The notes below the pieces were generated by a model that worked only from the letters and a program-made list of their open reading frames with translations, made no database searches and was not told where the DNA came from. From contig NZ_JADBHF010000007.1 of assembly GCF_017808105.1 (NCBI RefSeq), forward strand, positions 1 through 64,000: a DNA stretch of 64,000 nucleotides, in the 5' to 3' direction. Origin of the DNA: Brevibacterium renqingii. GTDB lineage: Bacteria > Actinomycetota > Actinomycetes > Actinomycetales > Brevibacteriaceae. Below are positions 35,635 through 43,723 of the stretch, in pieces; the stretch's first letter is position 1; every line of letters begins with the position of its first letter. A program made the position numbers and the translations under genes.

Positions 35635-36596
35635 CGCACGTACCCGAGCTTCTTGTCGACGGTGTGAGTGAACTCCTCACCGGCCAGGTGCTGCTCGAAC
35701 AGGCTGTGGAACTGTTCGGCCAGGCGCATCCGCCATCCGTCCGTGTCACCGCTCATATGCGGGGTGATGATGACATCGTCGAGCCCCCACAGCGGATGGC
35801 CGGCGGGAAGCGGCTCCTGCTCGAACACATCGAGCCCGGCCCCGGCGATCTCTCCGGAGCGCAGGGCGGCGACGAGGGCATCGGTGTCGACGGTGTCGCC
35901 GCGTCCGACATTGATGAACACGGCGGTGTCATCCATGGCGGCGAAGACCTCGGTGCCGATGAGCTTCTCGGTCTGCTCGGTCAGGGGGGCGATGTCGATG
36001 ACCCAGTCGAATCCGCCGACGTGCTCGCTCAGAGTGGCCGAATCGATGACGTCACCGAAGTCGTTGTCTCCGCTGCGGGCATGGGAACCGGCACCGGTGA
36101 CTTCGATGTCGACGGCCTTGAGTACCCGTGCGATCTCACGGCCGATGGATCCGGTGCCCACGATCATCGCCTTCGACCCCGCCACATCGCGCGTGGAGCG
36201 CCGGTTCCACTTCTCCTGGCGCTGGTCGGCCAGCGAGCCGATCGAATTCTTGGCCTGCATGAGGATGAAGTTCAGAACGAACTCCGCGATCGGTCGGTCG
36301 AAGGTCCCGCGAGCATTCGTCACCGTCACCGGCGAATCGACGAGTTCGTCGAAGAGGAGGGAGTCGACTCCGGCTGCCGCGGCGTGCACCCAGGCGAGTC
36401 GGTCAGCGCTGCCGAAGGCGTCTTTGAGCGCAGTGGAGAAGAAGTCCCACATCAGGAGCACATCGGTGCCGGGCAGTGCCTGGCCCAGGGTATCGGCTTC
36501 GGCGACCCGCAGCTCGATCCCGTCCCTGTCGCCGAGGTCAGTGAGCAGGTCGGGAATCTCGGTCCCGGGTGAGTTGAGTATGGTCAGTACCGTCAT
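35631..36596 (-). CDS. D-isomer-specific 2-hydroxyacid dehydrogenase
   Basis: An NAD-dependent 2-hydroxyacid dehydrogenase (321 aa). The Rossmann motif is GTGSIGREIARVLKA near residue 150, followed by FINVGRGDTVDTDALVAALRSGEIAGAGLDVFEQEPLP with Arg and Glu catalytic residues, and PHMSGDTDGW supplying His. This subgroup resembles phosphoglycerate dehydrogenase-like and glyoxylate/hydroxypyruvate reductases; the substrate is not predictable. It overlaps the MFS gene by 59 bp and is preceded by GGAGGAG, so its Shine-Dalgarno lies inside the upstream coding region. Confidence 0.9.
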   Translation of the reverse strand: MTVLTILNSPGTEIPDLLTDLGDRDGIELRVAEADTLGQALPGTDVLLMWDFFSTALKDAFGSADRLAWVHAAAAGVDSLLFDELVDSPVTVTNARGTFDRPIAEFVLNFILMQAKNSIGSLADQRQEKWNRRSTRDVAGSKAMIVGTGSIGREIARVLKAVDIEVTGAGSHARSGDNDFGDVIDSATLSEHVGGFDWVIDIAPLTEQTEKLIGTEVFAAMDDTAVFINVGRGDTVDTDALVAALRSGEIAGAGLDVFEQEPLPAGHPLWGLDDVIITPHMSGDTDGWRMRLAEQFHSLFEQHLAGEEFTHTVDKKLGYVR

Positions 36597-38352
36597 TCCA
36601 GGTCTCCTCCGGCAGTGGGCTTTCTGCCAGACTATCCGATGGAGCAGCACCGGTGGCCGAAGACATCGCACCTGCGGCGTCCGCTGGCGCTTGGCCGACA
36701 TCGAGGCTCTCCCGCTGTGCGGGTTCGCCCTTCAGCGTCTGCGCCAGCGGCGTGTTGGGCAGGAAGCAGAGGAAGACGAAGCCGAGCACGGCCAGCGGTG
36801 CCACCCAGAGGAACAGCGGCACGAGCGCGTCGTTGTAGGAGTTGATGATGAGCGAGTGCAGGGGCTCCGGCAGCTGGGCGACGATCTCCGGGGTCAGTCC
36901 CGTCGAGGAGACCTTCGGCAGCGGGGTGTTCGGTGCGGACTTCGCGATCTCGGTGATCCCGGCCTTGATGTTGTCCATGAGCCGCTGTGTGAACACCGAT
37001 CCGATGAACGCCATGCCGAGCGTGGCGCCGACCTGCCGGAAGTAGTTGTTCGACGCTGTCGCGGTGCCGACCATGGACACCGGGAAGGCGTTCTGGACGA
37101 CGAGGACAAGGGTCTGCATGCTCAGTCCGAGGCCGAGTCCGAGCAGTGCCAGGCAGCCGATGGTCTCCCACGCCGAGCTGTCGGCCTTGAGCATCGAGAG
37201 CAGCACCAGCGAGGCGGCCATGAGCAGGATGCCGACCAGCGGGTACTTCTTGTACCTGCCGGTGCGGGAGACGATGAACCCGACGAGGGTCGAGGACACG
37301 AGCATGGTTCCCATCATCGGAACCATCATCAGACCGGCCACAGTCGCATCGATGCCGTGGACCATCTGCAGGTAGGTCGGCATGTACGACAGCACTCCGA
37401 ACATGCCGATGCCGACGAAGAGGCCCGCGATCGTGCACAGCAGGAAGTCGCGGTTGGCGAACAGGCTCATCGGGATGACCGGTTCGCTGACCTTGAGTTC
37501 GACGAAGACGAAGGCTGCTGCGGCGAGGACGCCGGTGATGATCAGGCCGTTGATCTGCCAGGATCCCCATTCGAAGTCATGGCCTCCCCAGGCGGAGACG
37601 AGCACGATGCAGGAAGTGACGATCGAGATCAGCGCCATGCCGAATACGTCGATCTTCGGCCGCGGTCCCGTCCCCCTGGCATGCTTGGGAACTTTGAGGA
37701 AGATCGCGGCGGCGATGAGGGCGATGATGCCCAGCGGGAAGTTGATGGCAAACGCCCAGCGCCACCCGGGCCCTTCGGTCAGCCAGCCGCCGATGAGCGG
37801 TCCGGCCACCGATGACACGGCGAAGGCCGAGCCCATGATGCCCATGTACTTGCCGCGCTCGCGGGCAGGCACGACGGAGGCGATGATCGACTGGGAGAGG
37901 ATCATCATCCCACCGCCGCCGATGCCCTGGAGGACGCGGCCGAGGATGAGCGTCGACATCTCGTTGGCGACGAGGGCGAAGACCGAACCGGCGAGGAAGC
38001 AGCAGATCGCGAACATGAACAGCGGTTTGCGTCCGAACAGATCCCCGACCTTGCCGTAGACGGGCATCATGATCGTCGAAGCGAGCATGAACGCGGTCGA
38101 GACCCACAGCATCTGGTCGACGCCATCGAGTTCGCCGACGATCGTCGGCAGCGCGGTGGCGAGCACCGTCTGGTTGAGCGAGAACATGAACATCGCGATC
38201 ATCAGGCCCACGAAGAGCAGGATGATCGCCGAGGTGGTCATCGCCGCCGCCTCGTCATCGGGCTTCGCCGTCGGCGGTGGTGTGGTCCGGGTGCTCAAGG
38301 TCATATCCTCATCGTTCAGTGCTCTGTTGCTTCTCATCACGGCTTTCGTCAT
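36538..38352 (-). CDS. MFS multidrug transporter, DHA2 (EmrB/QacA) type
   Basis: This proton-driven drug-efflux family protein (604 aa) has 14 predicted membrane segments starting near residue 40. Motif A is GKVGDLFGRKP, motif C of antiporters AVSSVAGPLIGGWL, and LNQTVLATALPTIVGELDG marks helix 1. The C-terminal ~70 residues are acidic, Ser/Ala-rich and cytoplasmic. The chosen start is the ATG overlapping the tetR stop as ATGA; ATG 38304 is an alternative. The TetR regulator upstream is the likely local repressor. Substrate unknown. Confidence 0.92.
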   Translation of the reverse strand: MTKAVMRSNRALNDEDMTLSTRTTPPPTAKPDDEAAAMTTSAIILLFVGLMIAMFMFSLNQTVLATALPTIVGELDGVDQMLWVSTAFMLASTIMMPVYGKVGDLFGRKPLFMFAICCFLAGSVFALVANEMSTLILGRVLQGIGGGGMMILSQSIIASVVPARERGKYMGIMGSAFAVSSVAGPLIGGWLTEGPGWRWAFAINFPLGIIALIAAAIFLKVPKHARGTGPRPKIDVFGMALISIVTSCIVLVSAWGGHDFEWGSWQINGLIITGVLAAAAFVFVELKVSEPVIPMSLFANRDFLLCTIAGLFVGIGMFGVLSYMPTYLQMVHGIDATVAGLMMVPMMGTMLVSSTLVGFIVSRTGRYKKYPLVGILLMAASLVLLSMLKADSSAWETIGCLALLGLGLGLSMQTLVLVVQNAFPVSMVGTATASNNYFRQVGATLGMAFIGSVFTQRLMDNIKAGITEIAKSAPNTPLPKVSSTGLTPEIVAQLPEPLHSLIINSYNDALVPLFLWVAPLAVLGFVFLCFLPNTPLAQTLKGEPAQRESLDVGQAPADAAGAMSSATGAAPSDSLAESPLPEETWNDGTDHTQLTRDRDSRPAH

Positions 38353-38993
38353 CGCAGTCGGTCCAATACCTTGAGGAAGAGCCCCAAGGAGTCTTCGAAG
38401 ACTTCCTTCGTGCCCCCTTTGGACGCAACCGTCTCAGGGGCCTTCTTGATCGTCTGTCCCGCATGGCTGAGGGGGACGCGGCAGAGTTGGGTGAGCATGC
38501 GCGCGCTGCGCTGCGCGGACTCCTCCGAGGAGAATTCCTGTCCGAGGTGGCGCAGTCTGGCGAGCACGTGTCCGGCGACGATCTCCTCGAGCGCCTCAGC
38601 GCGGTCGAAGCTCTTGCTCACGAGTTCGGGATAGAGGGCGAAGAGTCGTCGGCGTCGGGCCGGCAGCTCCGGATCGACGGAGCCGATGAGCAGCGCCTCG
38701 CGAACGAAGCGAGCGGTGTCCTCGGCCAGGGTGTCGAGACCGGCCGTCGAATTGACGTAGTCCTCGGCGAGTCCTTCATCGACGCTGGCCTCGGTGCCCA
38801 GGCCGACGATCGCATCCTCTTTCGTCTCGAAGTAGTTGAAGAAGGTGCGCGTGGACACGCCTGCGTCGGCGGCGATGGTCGCCACGGTGGCACAGGCGAG
38901 TCCGTCCTCGAGGACTCGGGTGATCGCGGCCTCGTGGAGGGCGCTGCGGGTCAGCCGGGCCTTCTTCGAGCGCAGGGATTCTTCAACTGGCAT
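38349..38993 (-). CDS. TetR family regulator of the MFS operon
   Basis: This TetR-type repressor (214 aa from ATG 38993) has an N-terminal DNA-binding HTH: ALHEAAITRVLEDGLACATVATIAADAGVSTRTFFNYFETKEDAI is the diagnostic stretch, at about residues 17-60. The C-terminal ligand domain is divergent and cannot be matched to a ligand. It heads the operon with the transporter; translation is coupled by ATGA. A cluster of TGCA-containing palindromes lies upstream. Starts at 39014 or 39035 would run into that cluster and are less likely. Confidence 0.92.
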   Translation of the reverse strand: MPVEESLRSKKARLTRSALHEAAITRVLEDGLACATVATIAADAGVSTRTFFNYFETKEDAIVGLGTEASVDEGLAEDYVNSTAGLDTLAEDTARFVREALLIGSVDPELPARRRRLFALYPELVSKSFDRAEALEEIVAGHVLARLRHLGQEFSSEESAQRSARMLTQLCRVPLSHAGQTIKKAPETVASKGGTKEVFEDSLGLFLKVLDRLR

Positions 38994-39003
38994 GAGTCCA
39001 TTT

Positions 39004-39067
39004 TTGCACTTCATGCAAGTTTTCACCAACTGCAAATCTGCAATTGTGCACTATTTCACTCCGTGCA
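39004..39067 (-). promoter_or_regulatory. Candidate TetR operator region
   Basis: Six TGCA tetramers lie within 64 AT-rich bp upstream of tetR, including the perfect TTGCA-N5-TGCAA palindrome at 39004-39018. This is the expected place for TetR autoregulation. The precise promoter elements are unclear. Confidence 0.5.
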
Positions 39068-39100
39068 CGATTCTTCGGCCGCGTTTTCCGGACCGCGGCC

Positions 39101-41143
39101 TCACATGAGCATCTTCAGCCTGGCCCGGTGCTGTTCGAGGGTCTGCAGCTGGCCGAGCAGGGCTGCCTGCCCGGCGCCGTCGCTCGTGTCCTGTCGCTGC
39201 AGACGCGAGTGCAGCTCCTTGGCGATGCGCGCGAGGTCGTAGTCGAAGAGCCGAGCGACGATGCCGCGGGCGAAGCGGTCGATGCCTGTGCCTTCGACCA
39301 CCGGCAACGGCGTCACGAGCAGCTGCGCGACATAGGGCTTGAGGTCCTCATCGCTGGCGTCGAGGACCCGATCCGCCCATTTCGACTGGTCGGCGCCGGC
39401 AGAGCTCAGTCCCCCGGCCTGTCTGACCGCTCCCTGGATCCGGCGGTAGCCGGGATGTTCGAAGGCTTTGGCCGAGAGCGAGTCGAAGAGCTTGGCGTTG
39501 ACCATCTCGGGGTGCTGCAGGGCGACCATGAGCGCCCCCTTCTCCGTCTTCAGCCGTGCCGGGCTGATCGGGGCCGAGAGATCGGAGACGTCGGGGCGTT
39601 CGTCATAGACGTATTCGATGCCGCGTTCGTCTCCGATCTCGCCCGCCGAGGCCGGACCGGAGTCCTGCACAGCATCACCGGAGATGGCTGCGCCCCGTCC
39701 TCGGCCGGAGCGGCCTCCCCCCTGCGGTGCGCTCGGGGCCGCCTGCGGCGGTCCCGCCGGAGGGCCGCCCCGGAACGACGGCTGCCTGGCCGGTGCGTCG
39801 GCCGTCTGCCGATTCGGCTTGGGCCGACGTTTGGCCGTGCGGGCCGCGGATTCCACCTCGTCGATATCGACGCCGATGCGACCGGCGACGAAACGATAGT
39901 AGTGCGAGAGGCTGCCCTGGTCGCGGATGTCGGTGAGCACCTCGGCGGCGGCCTTGACCGCGGAGATGCGGCCTTCGACCGTATCCAGATCGAACCGGGC
40001 GATGGCCGTGGTGATGACGAACTCGAACAGCGGTCTGCACTCGTCGATGAGCTCGCGCAGGGCCGCATCGCCCTTCTGCATCCGCAGATCGCAGGGGTCG
40101 AGGCCGTCGGGTTCGACGGCGACGTAGGTCTGAGCGGTGAAGAGGTTCTCGAATTCGAAGGCCTTGAGCGCCGCTTTCTGTCCGGCGGCGTCGCCGTCGA
40201 AGGTGAAGATCACCTGGCCGGTGGGATCGTCGCCGAGGAGCCGGCGGATGATCTTGACATGTTCGGCACCGAATGCCGTGCCGCAGGTGGCCACGGCCTG
40301 GTCGACTCCGGCCAGGTGAGCTGCCATGACATCGGTATAGCCTTCGACGACCACGACGCGCTTGCTCTTCGCGATCGACTTCTTCGCCAGATCGAGACCG
40401 TAGAGGACCTGGTTCTTGTGGTAGAGAGCTGTCTCAGGGGTGTTGAGGTACTTCGGGCCCTTGTCGTCGTCGAACAGCCTCCGCGCGCCGAAGCCGATGG
40501 TCCGCGCCGTCATGTCCTTGATCGGCCAGATCACCCGGCCCCGGAAGCGGTCGTAGATCCCCCGCCCGCCCTCGCTGGCCAGGCCTCCGGCGAGGATCTC
40601 CTCCTCAGCAAAGCCCGCACGTTTGAGGTGAGAGGTCAGCGCGTCCCAGGACTTCGGAGCGAAGCCGATGCCGAACTCACGGCCGGACTCTGCGGGAAAG
40701 CCCCGTCCGACGAGGAAGTCGCGGCCGATCCGGCCGGCCTCGGACTCGAGCGCCTGGGTGAAGAAGCGCTGAGCCACCTCGTGCATCTCGAGGAGGCGCT
40801 GACGTCTGCTCGCCTGCTCCCGATCCGGCCCCTTGCCGTCCTCGTAGCGCAGGTGCATGCCGGCCTTGCCGGCCAAGGTCTCGACCGCTTCGACGAAGCT
40901 GAGCTGTTCGACCTTCTGCAGGAAGGTGAACACATCCCCGGACTCTCCGCAGCCGAAGCAGTGGTACATCCCGACCTGTGGGCGCACGGTGAACGACGGG
41001 GTCTTCTCGTCGTGGAAGGGGCACAGTCCCTTGAGCGAGCCGATGCCTGCGGTCTTGAGAGTGACGAACTCTCCGATCACCTCGTCGATGCGGGTGCGGC
41101 TGCGCAGTTCGTCGATGTCCTCGCGCTTGATGAGTCCGGCCAT
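39101..41143 (-). CDS. dnaG: DNA primase
   Basis: DnaG makes RNA primers for replication (680 aa). The CHC2 zinc finger has GLCPFHDEKTPSF and YHCFGCGESGDV (about residues 38-66), the Toprim domain contains VVVEGYTDVMAAHLAGVDQ near 270, with FTFDGDAAGQKAAL downstream (catalytic acids). A linker of about 90 residues rich in Pro/Ala/Gly/Arg follows, then the DnaB-interacting C-terminal domain. The long linker is typical of actinobacterial primases. dgt ends 3 bp upstream. Confidence 0.97.
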   Translation of the reverse strand: MAGLIKREDIDELRSRTRIDEVIGEFVTLKTAGIGSLKGLCPFHDEKTPSFTVRPQVGMYHCFGCGESGDVFTFLQKVEQLSFVEAVETLAGKAGMHLRYEDGKGPDREQASRRQRLLEMHEVAQRFFTQALESEAGRIGRDFLVGRGFPAESGREFGIGFAPKSWDALTSHLKRAGFAEEEILAGGLASEGGRGIYDRFRGRVIWPIKDMTARTIGFGARRLFDDDKGPKYLNTPETALYHKNQVLYGLDLAKKSIAKSKRVVVVEGYTDVMAAHLAGVDQAVATCGTAFGAEHVKIIRRLLGDDPTGQVIFTFDGDAAGQKAALKAFEFENLFTAQTYVAVEPDGLDPCDLRMQKGDAALRELIDECRPLFEFVITTAIARFDLDTVEGRISAVKAAAEVLTDIRDQGSLSHYYRFVAGRIGVDIDEVESAARTAKRRPKPNRQTADAPARQPSFRGGPPAGPPQAAPSAPQGGGRSGRGRGAAISGDAVQDSGPASAGEIGDERGIEYVYDERPDVSDLSAPISPARLKTEKGALMVALQHPEMVNAKLFDSLSAKAFEHPGYRRIQGAVRQAGGLSSAGADQSKWADRVLDASDEDLKPYVAQLLVTPLPVVEGTGIDRFARGIVARLFDYDLARIAKELHSRLQRQDTSDGAGQAALLGQLQTLEQHRARLKMLM

Positions 41144-41146
41144 GGT

Positions 41147-42460
41147 CTAGAGCCGATCCTCCGCCCCTGCGCTGAGACGGTGGTAGAGAGCCCAGGCGGA
41201 GTGGTCGGTCAGGGAGGCGATCTGGTCGACGATGACGCGCAGTCGAGCGGCGTCATCGGCCGCCTCGGCATGGTCGGCGCGAAACATCGGGTCGAGCTTC
41301 TCGGGCGCCTCGGAGTACCAGGCGACGAGTTCGCTGATGACCGCGGCCTGGATGTCGTGCAGTCGCAGCCGGTCCTCGGCGACCATCACCGTCAGCGTCG
41401 CCATGCCCTTGAGCACGGCGATCTCGACGGTGCTCGTCTCGGGGACGACGAGGGAGGCCGTGTAGCGAGCCAGCGGTTCCCAGCCGAATTCCTCACGAGT
41501 GGCCGATTCCGCAGCACCGACGAACCGCCCGATGAGCTGGCTGGTCATGTGCTTGAGGCTCGCTTGGGCTCGGCGGGAGCCGTCGAAGGTCTCGCTGGGC
41601 CAGTAGGCGGCCGCTTGGAGTCGGCTCAGGGCCTTGTCCATCTCCGCGTCTGCTGTGTTCGGAAGGTACCACTGACGGGTGATCTCGAAGAGCTCGGCCC
41701 GCCGGGCATCGGAGGTGAAGTCGGCGAGGTCGAGGTGCCCGGCGACGATGGCGTCCTCGACATCGTGAACGGAGTAGGAGATGTCGTCGGCCAGGTCCAT
41801 CACCTGGGCTTCGATGCATTTCTTGCCGTTGTCGATGCCGTCGCGGTAGAAGTCGAAGACCGCGGTGTCGTCGTCGTAGACGCCGAATTTCCGCACCCCC
41901 GAGTCACGCCGGCCGGCCGTGGCCTCGCTGCGCGGCCACGGGTACTTCGTCAGCGCGTCGAGGCTGGCTCGCGACAGGTTGAGCCCGGCCGGACGACCGT
42001 CGGCGGCGATGACCTTCGGTTCGATCCGGGTGACCAGGCGCAGGGTCTGCGCATTGCCTTCGAACCCGCCGATGTCCTTGCACAGGGCATCGAGGATCGT
42101 CTCGCCGTGGTGGCCGAACGGCGGGTGGCCGAGGTCGTGGCTGAGGCAGGCGGTGTCGACGATGTCGGGATCGCACCCGAGGTAGCGGGCCAGTTCGCGA
42201 CCGACCTGAGCGACCTCGAGGGAATGGGTCAGGCGGGTGCGGACGAAGTCATCCGTTCCCGGAGACACCACCTGGGTCTTCGCACCGAGGCGGCGCAGCC
42301 CCGAGGAGTGGAGGACGCGGGCACGGTCGCGCTGGAAGGCCGAGCGCCGCGGATTCTTCGCCGGTTCGCTCACCCACCGCTCTTCGTCCCATGCCGAGTA
42401 GGTCGCCACGGTCCCCGTCCGCACCGAGATGCGCGGGTGAGTGTCGAAGGGCATTCTCAT
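41147..42460 (-). CDS. dgt: Deoxyguanosinetriphosphate triphosphohydrolase-like protein
   Basis: An HD-domain dNTPase of the dGTPase type (437 aa) that hydrolyses dNTP to nucleoside and triphosphate. The HD motif is LSHDLGHPPFGHHGE near residue 105, preceded by SSGLRRLGAKTQV and RTRLTHSLEVAQVGREL, which carry the other metal histidines. MDLADDISYSVHDVEDAI supplies the late Asp. The ATG overlaps the dusB stop as ATGA and dnaG follows after 3 bp; dusB-dgt-dnaG is a conserved actinobacterial operon. Confidence 0.95.
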   Translation of the reverse strand: MRMPFDTHPRISVRTGTVATYSAWDEERWVSEPAKNPRRSAFQRDRARVLHSSGLRRLGAKTQVVSPGTDDFVRTRLTHSLEVAQVGRELARYLGCDPDIVDTACLSHDLGHPPFGHHGETILDALCKDIGGFEGNAQTLRLVTRIEPKVIAADGRPAGLNLSRASLDALTKYPWPRSEATAGRRDSGVRKFGVYDDDTAVFDFYRDGIDNGKKCIEAQVMDLADDISYSVHDVEDAIVAGHLDLADFTSDARRAELFEITRQWYLPNTADAEMDKALSRLQAAAYWPSETFDGSRRAQASLKHMTSQLIGRFVGAAESATREEFGWEPLARYTASLVVPETSTVEIAVLKGMATLTVMVAEDRLRLHDIQAAVISELVAWYSEAPEKLDPMFRADHAEAADDAARLRVIVDQIASLTDHSAWALYHRLSAGAEDRL

Positions 42461-43644
42461 CCTCCAGAGATGTCCAGCTCGGCCTCCGACAGCAGCGATT
42501 TCCCGCTGGGGTCGAAGACGCGAGAATCCAACCAGCCCTCGGGCAGGTGCGGCCGCTTCGGCCTGGTCGTGCGTCCGCGGGAGCCTTCGGCGGCCTCACC
42601 GGGATAGGGGGCGTCCTGGTCGAGCTGGGAGAGCAGCCCGGCGAGCTCCTCGAGTGAGGAGACCATGGCCAGCTGGCTGCGCAGCTCTCCCCCGACCGGA
42701 TAGCCCTTGAAATACCAGGCGATGTGTTTGCGCAGGTCACGAACGCCATAGAACTCGTCTTCGAAGTGGTCGACGAGGTACTCACCGTGTTTGTACACGG
42801 CCCGCCCCACTTCGGCGAGTCCTGGTCGGTGGCGTTCCTCGCTGCCGCCCAGAGCATTCGCGAGATCGCCGAACAGCCAGGGCCTGCCCTGACAGCCGCG
42901 ACCGATGACGACTCCGTCGCAGCCTGTTGTGCGCATCATCTCCAGGGCGTCCTCGGCGGCGAAGATGTCGCCGTTGCCCAACACGGGCACAGTGTCGCCG
43001 AGGTGGTCCTTGAGTCGGGCGATCGCGTCCCAGTCGGCCTTTCCCGAGTAGAGGTCGGCGGCCGTGCGCCCGTGCAGGGCGACGGCGGAGACGCCGGCGT
43101 CACGTGCGGTCTCGGCGGCGTCGAGGAAGGTCGTGTGGTCGGCGTCGATGCCCTTGCGCATCTTCACCGTCACGGGGATCCCGCCGCGGGATGCCTCGGT
43201 CACGGCGGTGGTGACGATGGCTTCGAACAGGTCCTGCTTCCACGGCAGGGCCGAGCCTCCGCCCTTGCGCGTGATCTTGGGCACGGGGCAGCCGAAGTTG
43301 AGGTCGATGTGGTCGGCCCGGTCCTCCTCGACGAGCATCCGCACTGCCTGGCCCATGGTGACCGGGTCGACACCATAGAGCTGGACGGAGCGCGGGGTCT
43401 CGTAGGGCTCATGGTGGATGATGCGCATGGTCTTGGGACTGCGCTCGACGAGGGCCCGCGTGGTGACCATCTCGGTGACGTAGAGGCCAGCACCGTATTC
43501 GCGGCACAGTCGGCGGAATGCGGTGTTCGTGATCCCGGCCATGGGGGCGAGCACGACCGGGGAGGACAGCTCGATGGGGCCGATGCGCAGGGGCGCACCG
43601 ACGGCCGGGGACACGGTTTCTGGGCTGGGGCTGATGACACTCAC
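42457..43644 (-). CDS. dusB: tRNA-dihydrouridine synthase
   Basis: An FMN-dependent tRNA dihydrouridine synthase (395 aa). The TIM-barrel start is VVLAPMAGITNTAFRRLCREYGAGLYVTEMV; the active-site Cys lies in NFGCPVPKITRKGGGSAL near residue 115, with KMRKGIDADHTTFLDAAE and GVSAVALHGRTA following. The C-terminal ~70 residues are an actinobacterial extension of variable sequence. It is the first gene of dusB-dgt-dnaG and starts with ATG 79 bp from the ABC-F gene. Confidence 0.95.
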   Translation of the reverse strand: MSVISPSPETVSPAVGAPLRIGPIELSSPVVLAPMAGITNTAFRRLCREYGAGLYVTEMVTTRALVERSPKTMRIIHHEPYETPRSVQLYGVDPVTMGQAVRMLVEEDRADHIDLNFGCPVPKITRKGGGSALPWKQDLFEAIVTTAVTEASRGGIPVTVKMRKGIDADHTTFLDAAETARDAGVSAVALHGRTAADLYSGKADWDAIARLKDHLGDTVPVLGNGDIFAAEDALEMMRTTGCDGVVIGRGCQGRPWLFGDLANALGGSEERHRPGLAEVGRAVYKHGEYLVDHFEDEFYGVRDLRKHIAWYFKGYPVGGELRSQLAMVSSLEELAGLLSQLDQDAPYPGEAAEGSRGRTTRPKRPHLPEGWLDSRVFDPSGKSLLSEAELDISGG

Positions 43645-43723
43645 GAGTTCATTATCCCAAAGCAGTCAAAATCGCACATTCGCACCCCTACTCCGCCGCC
43701 TTCACGCACTCGCTCCTGCCCGC

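Noticed and set aside
39044..42607. 1187-codon open frame on the plus strand
   Set aside because: It is antisense to dnaG and dgt, both with full motifs. High-GC codon use keeps the opposite frame open; the translation is low-complexity and matches nothing.
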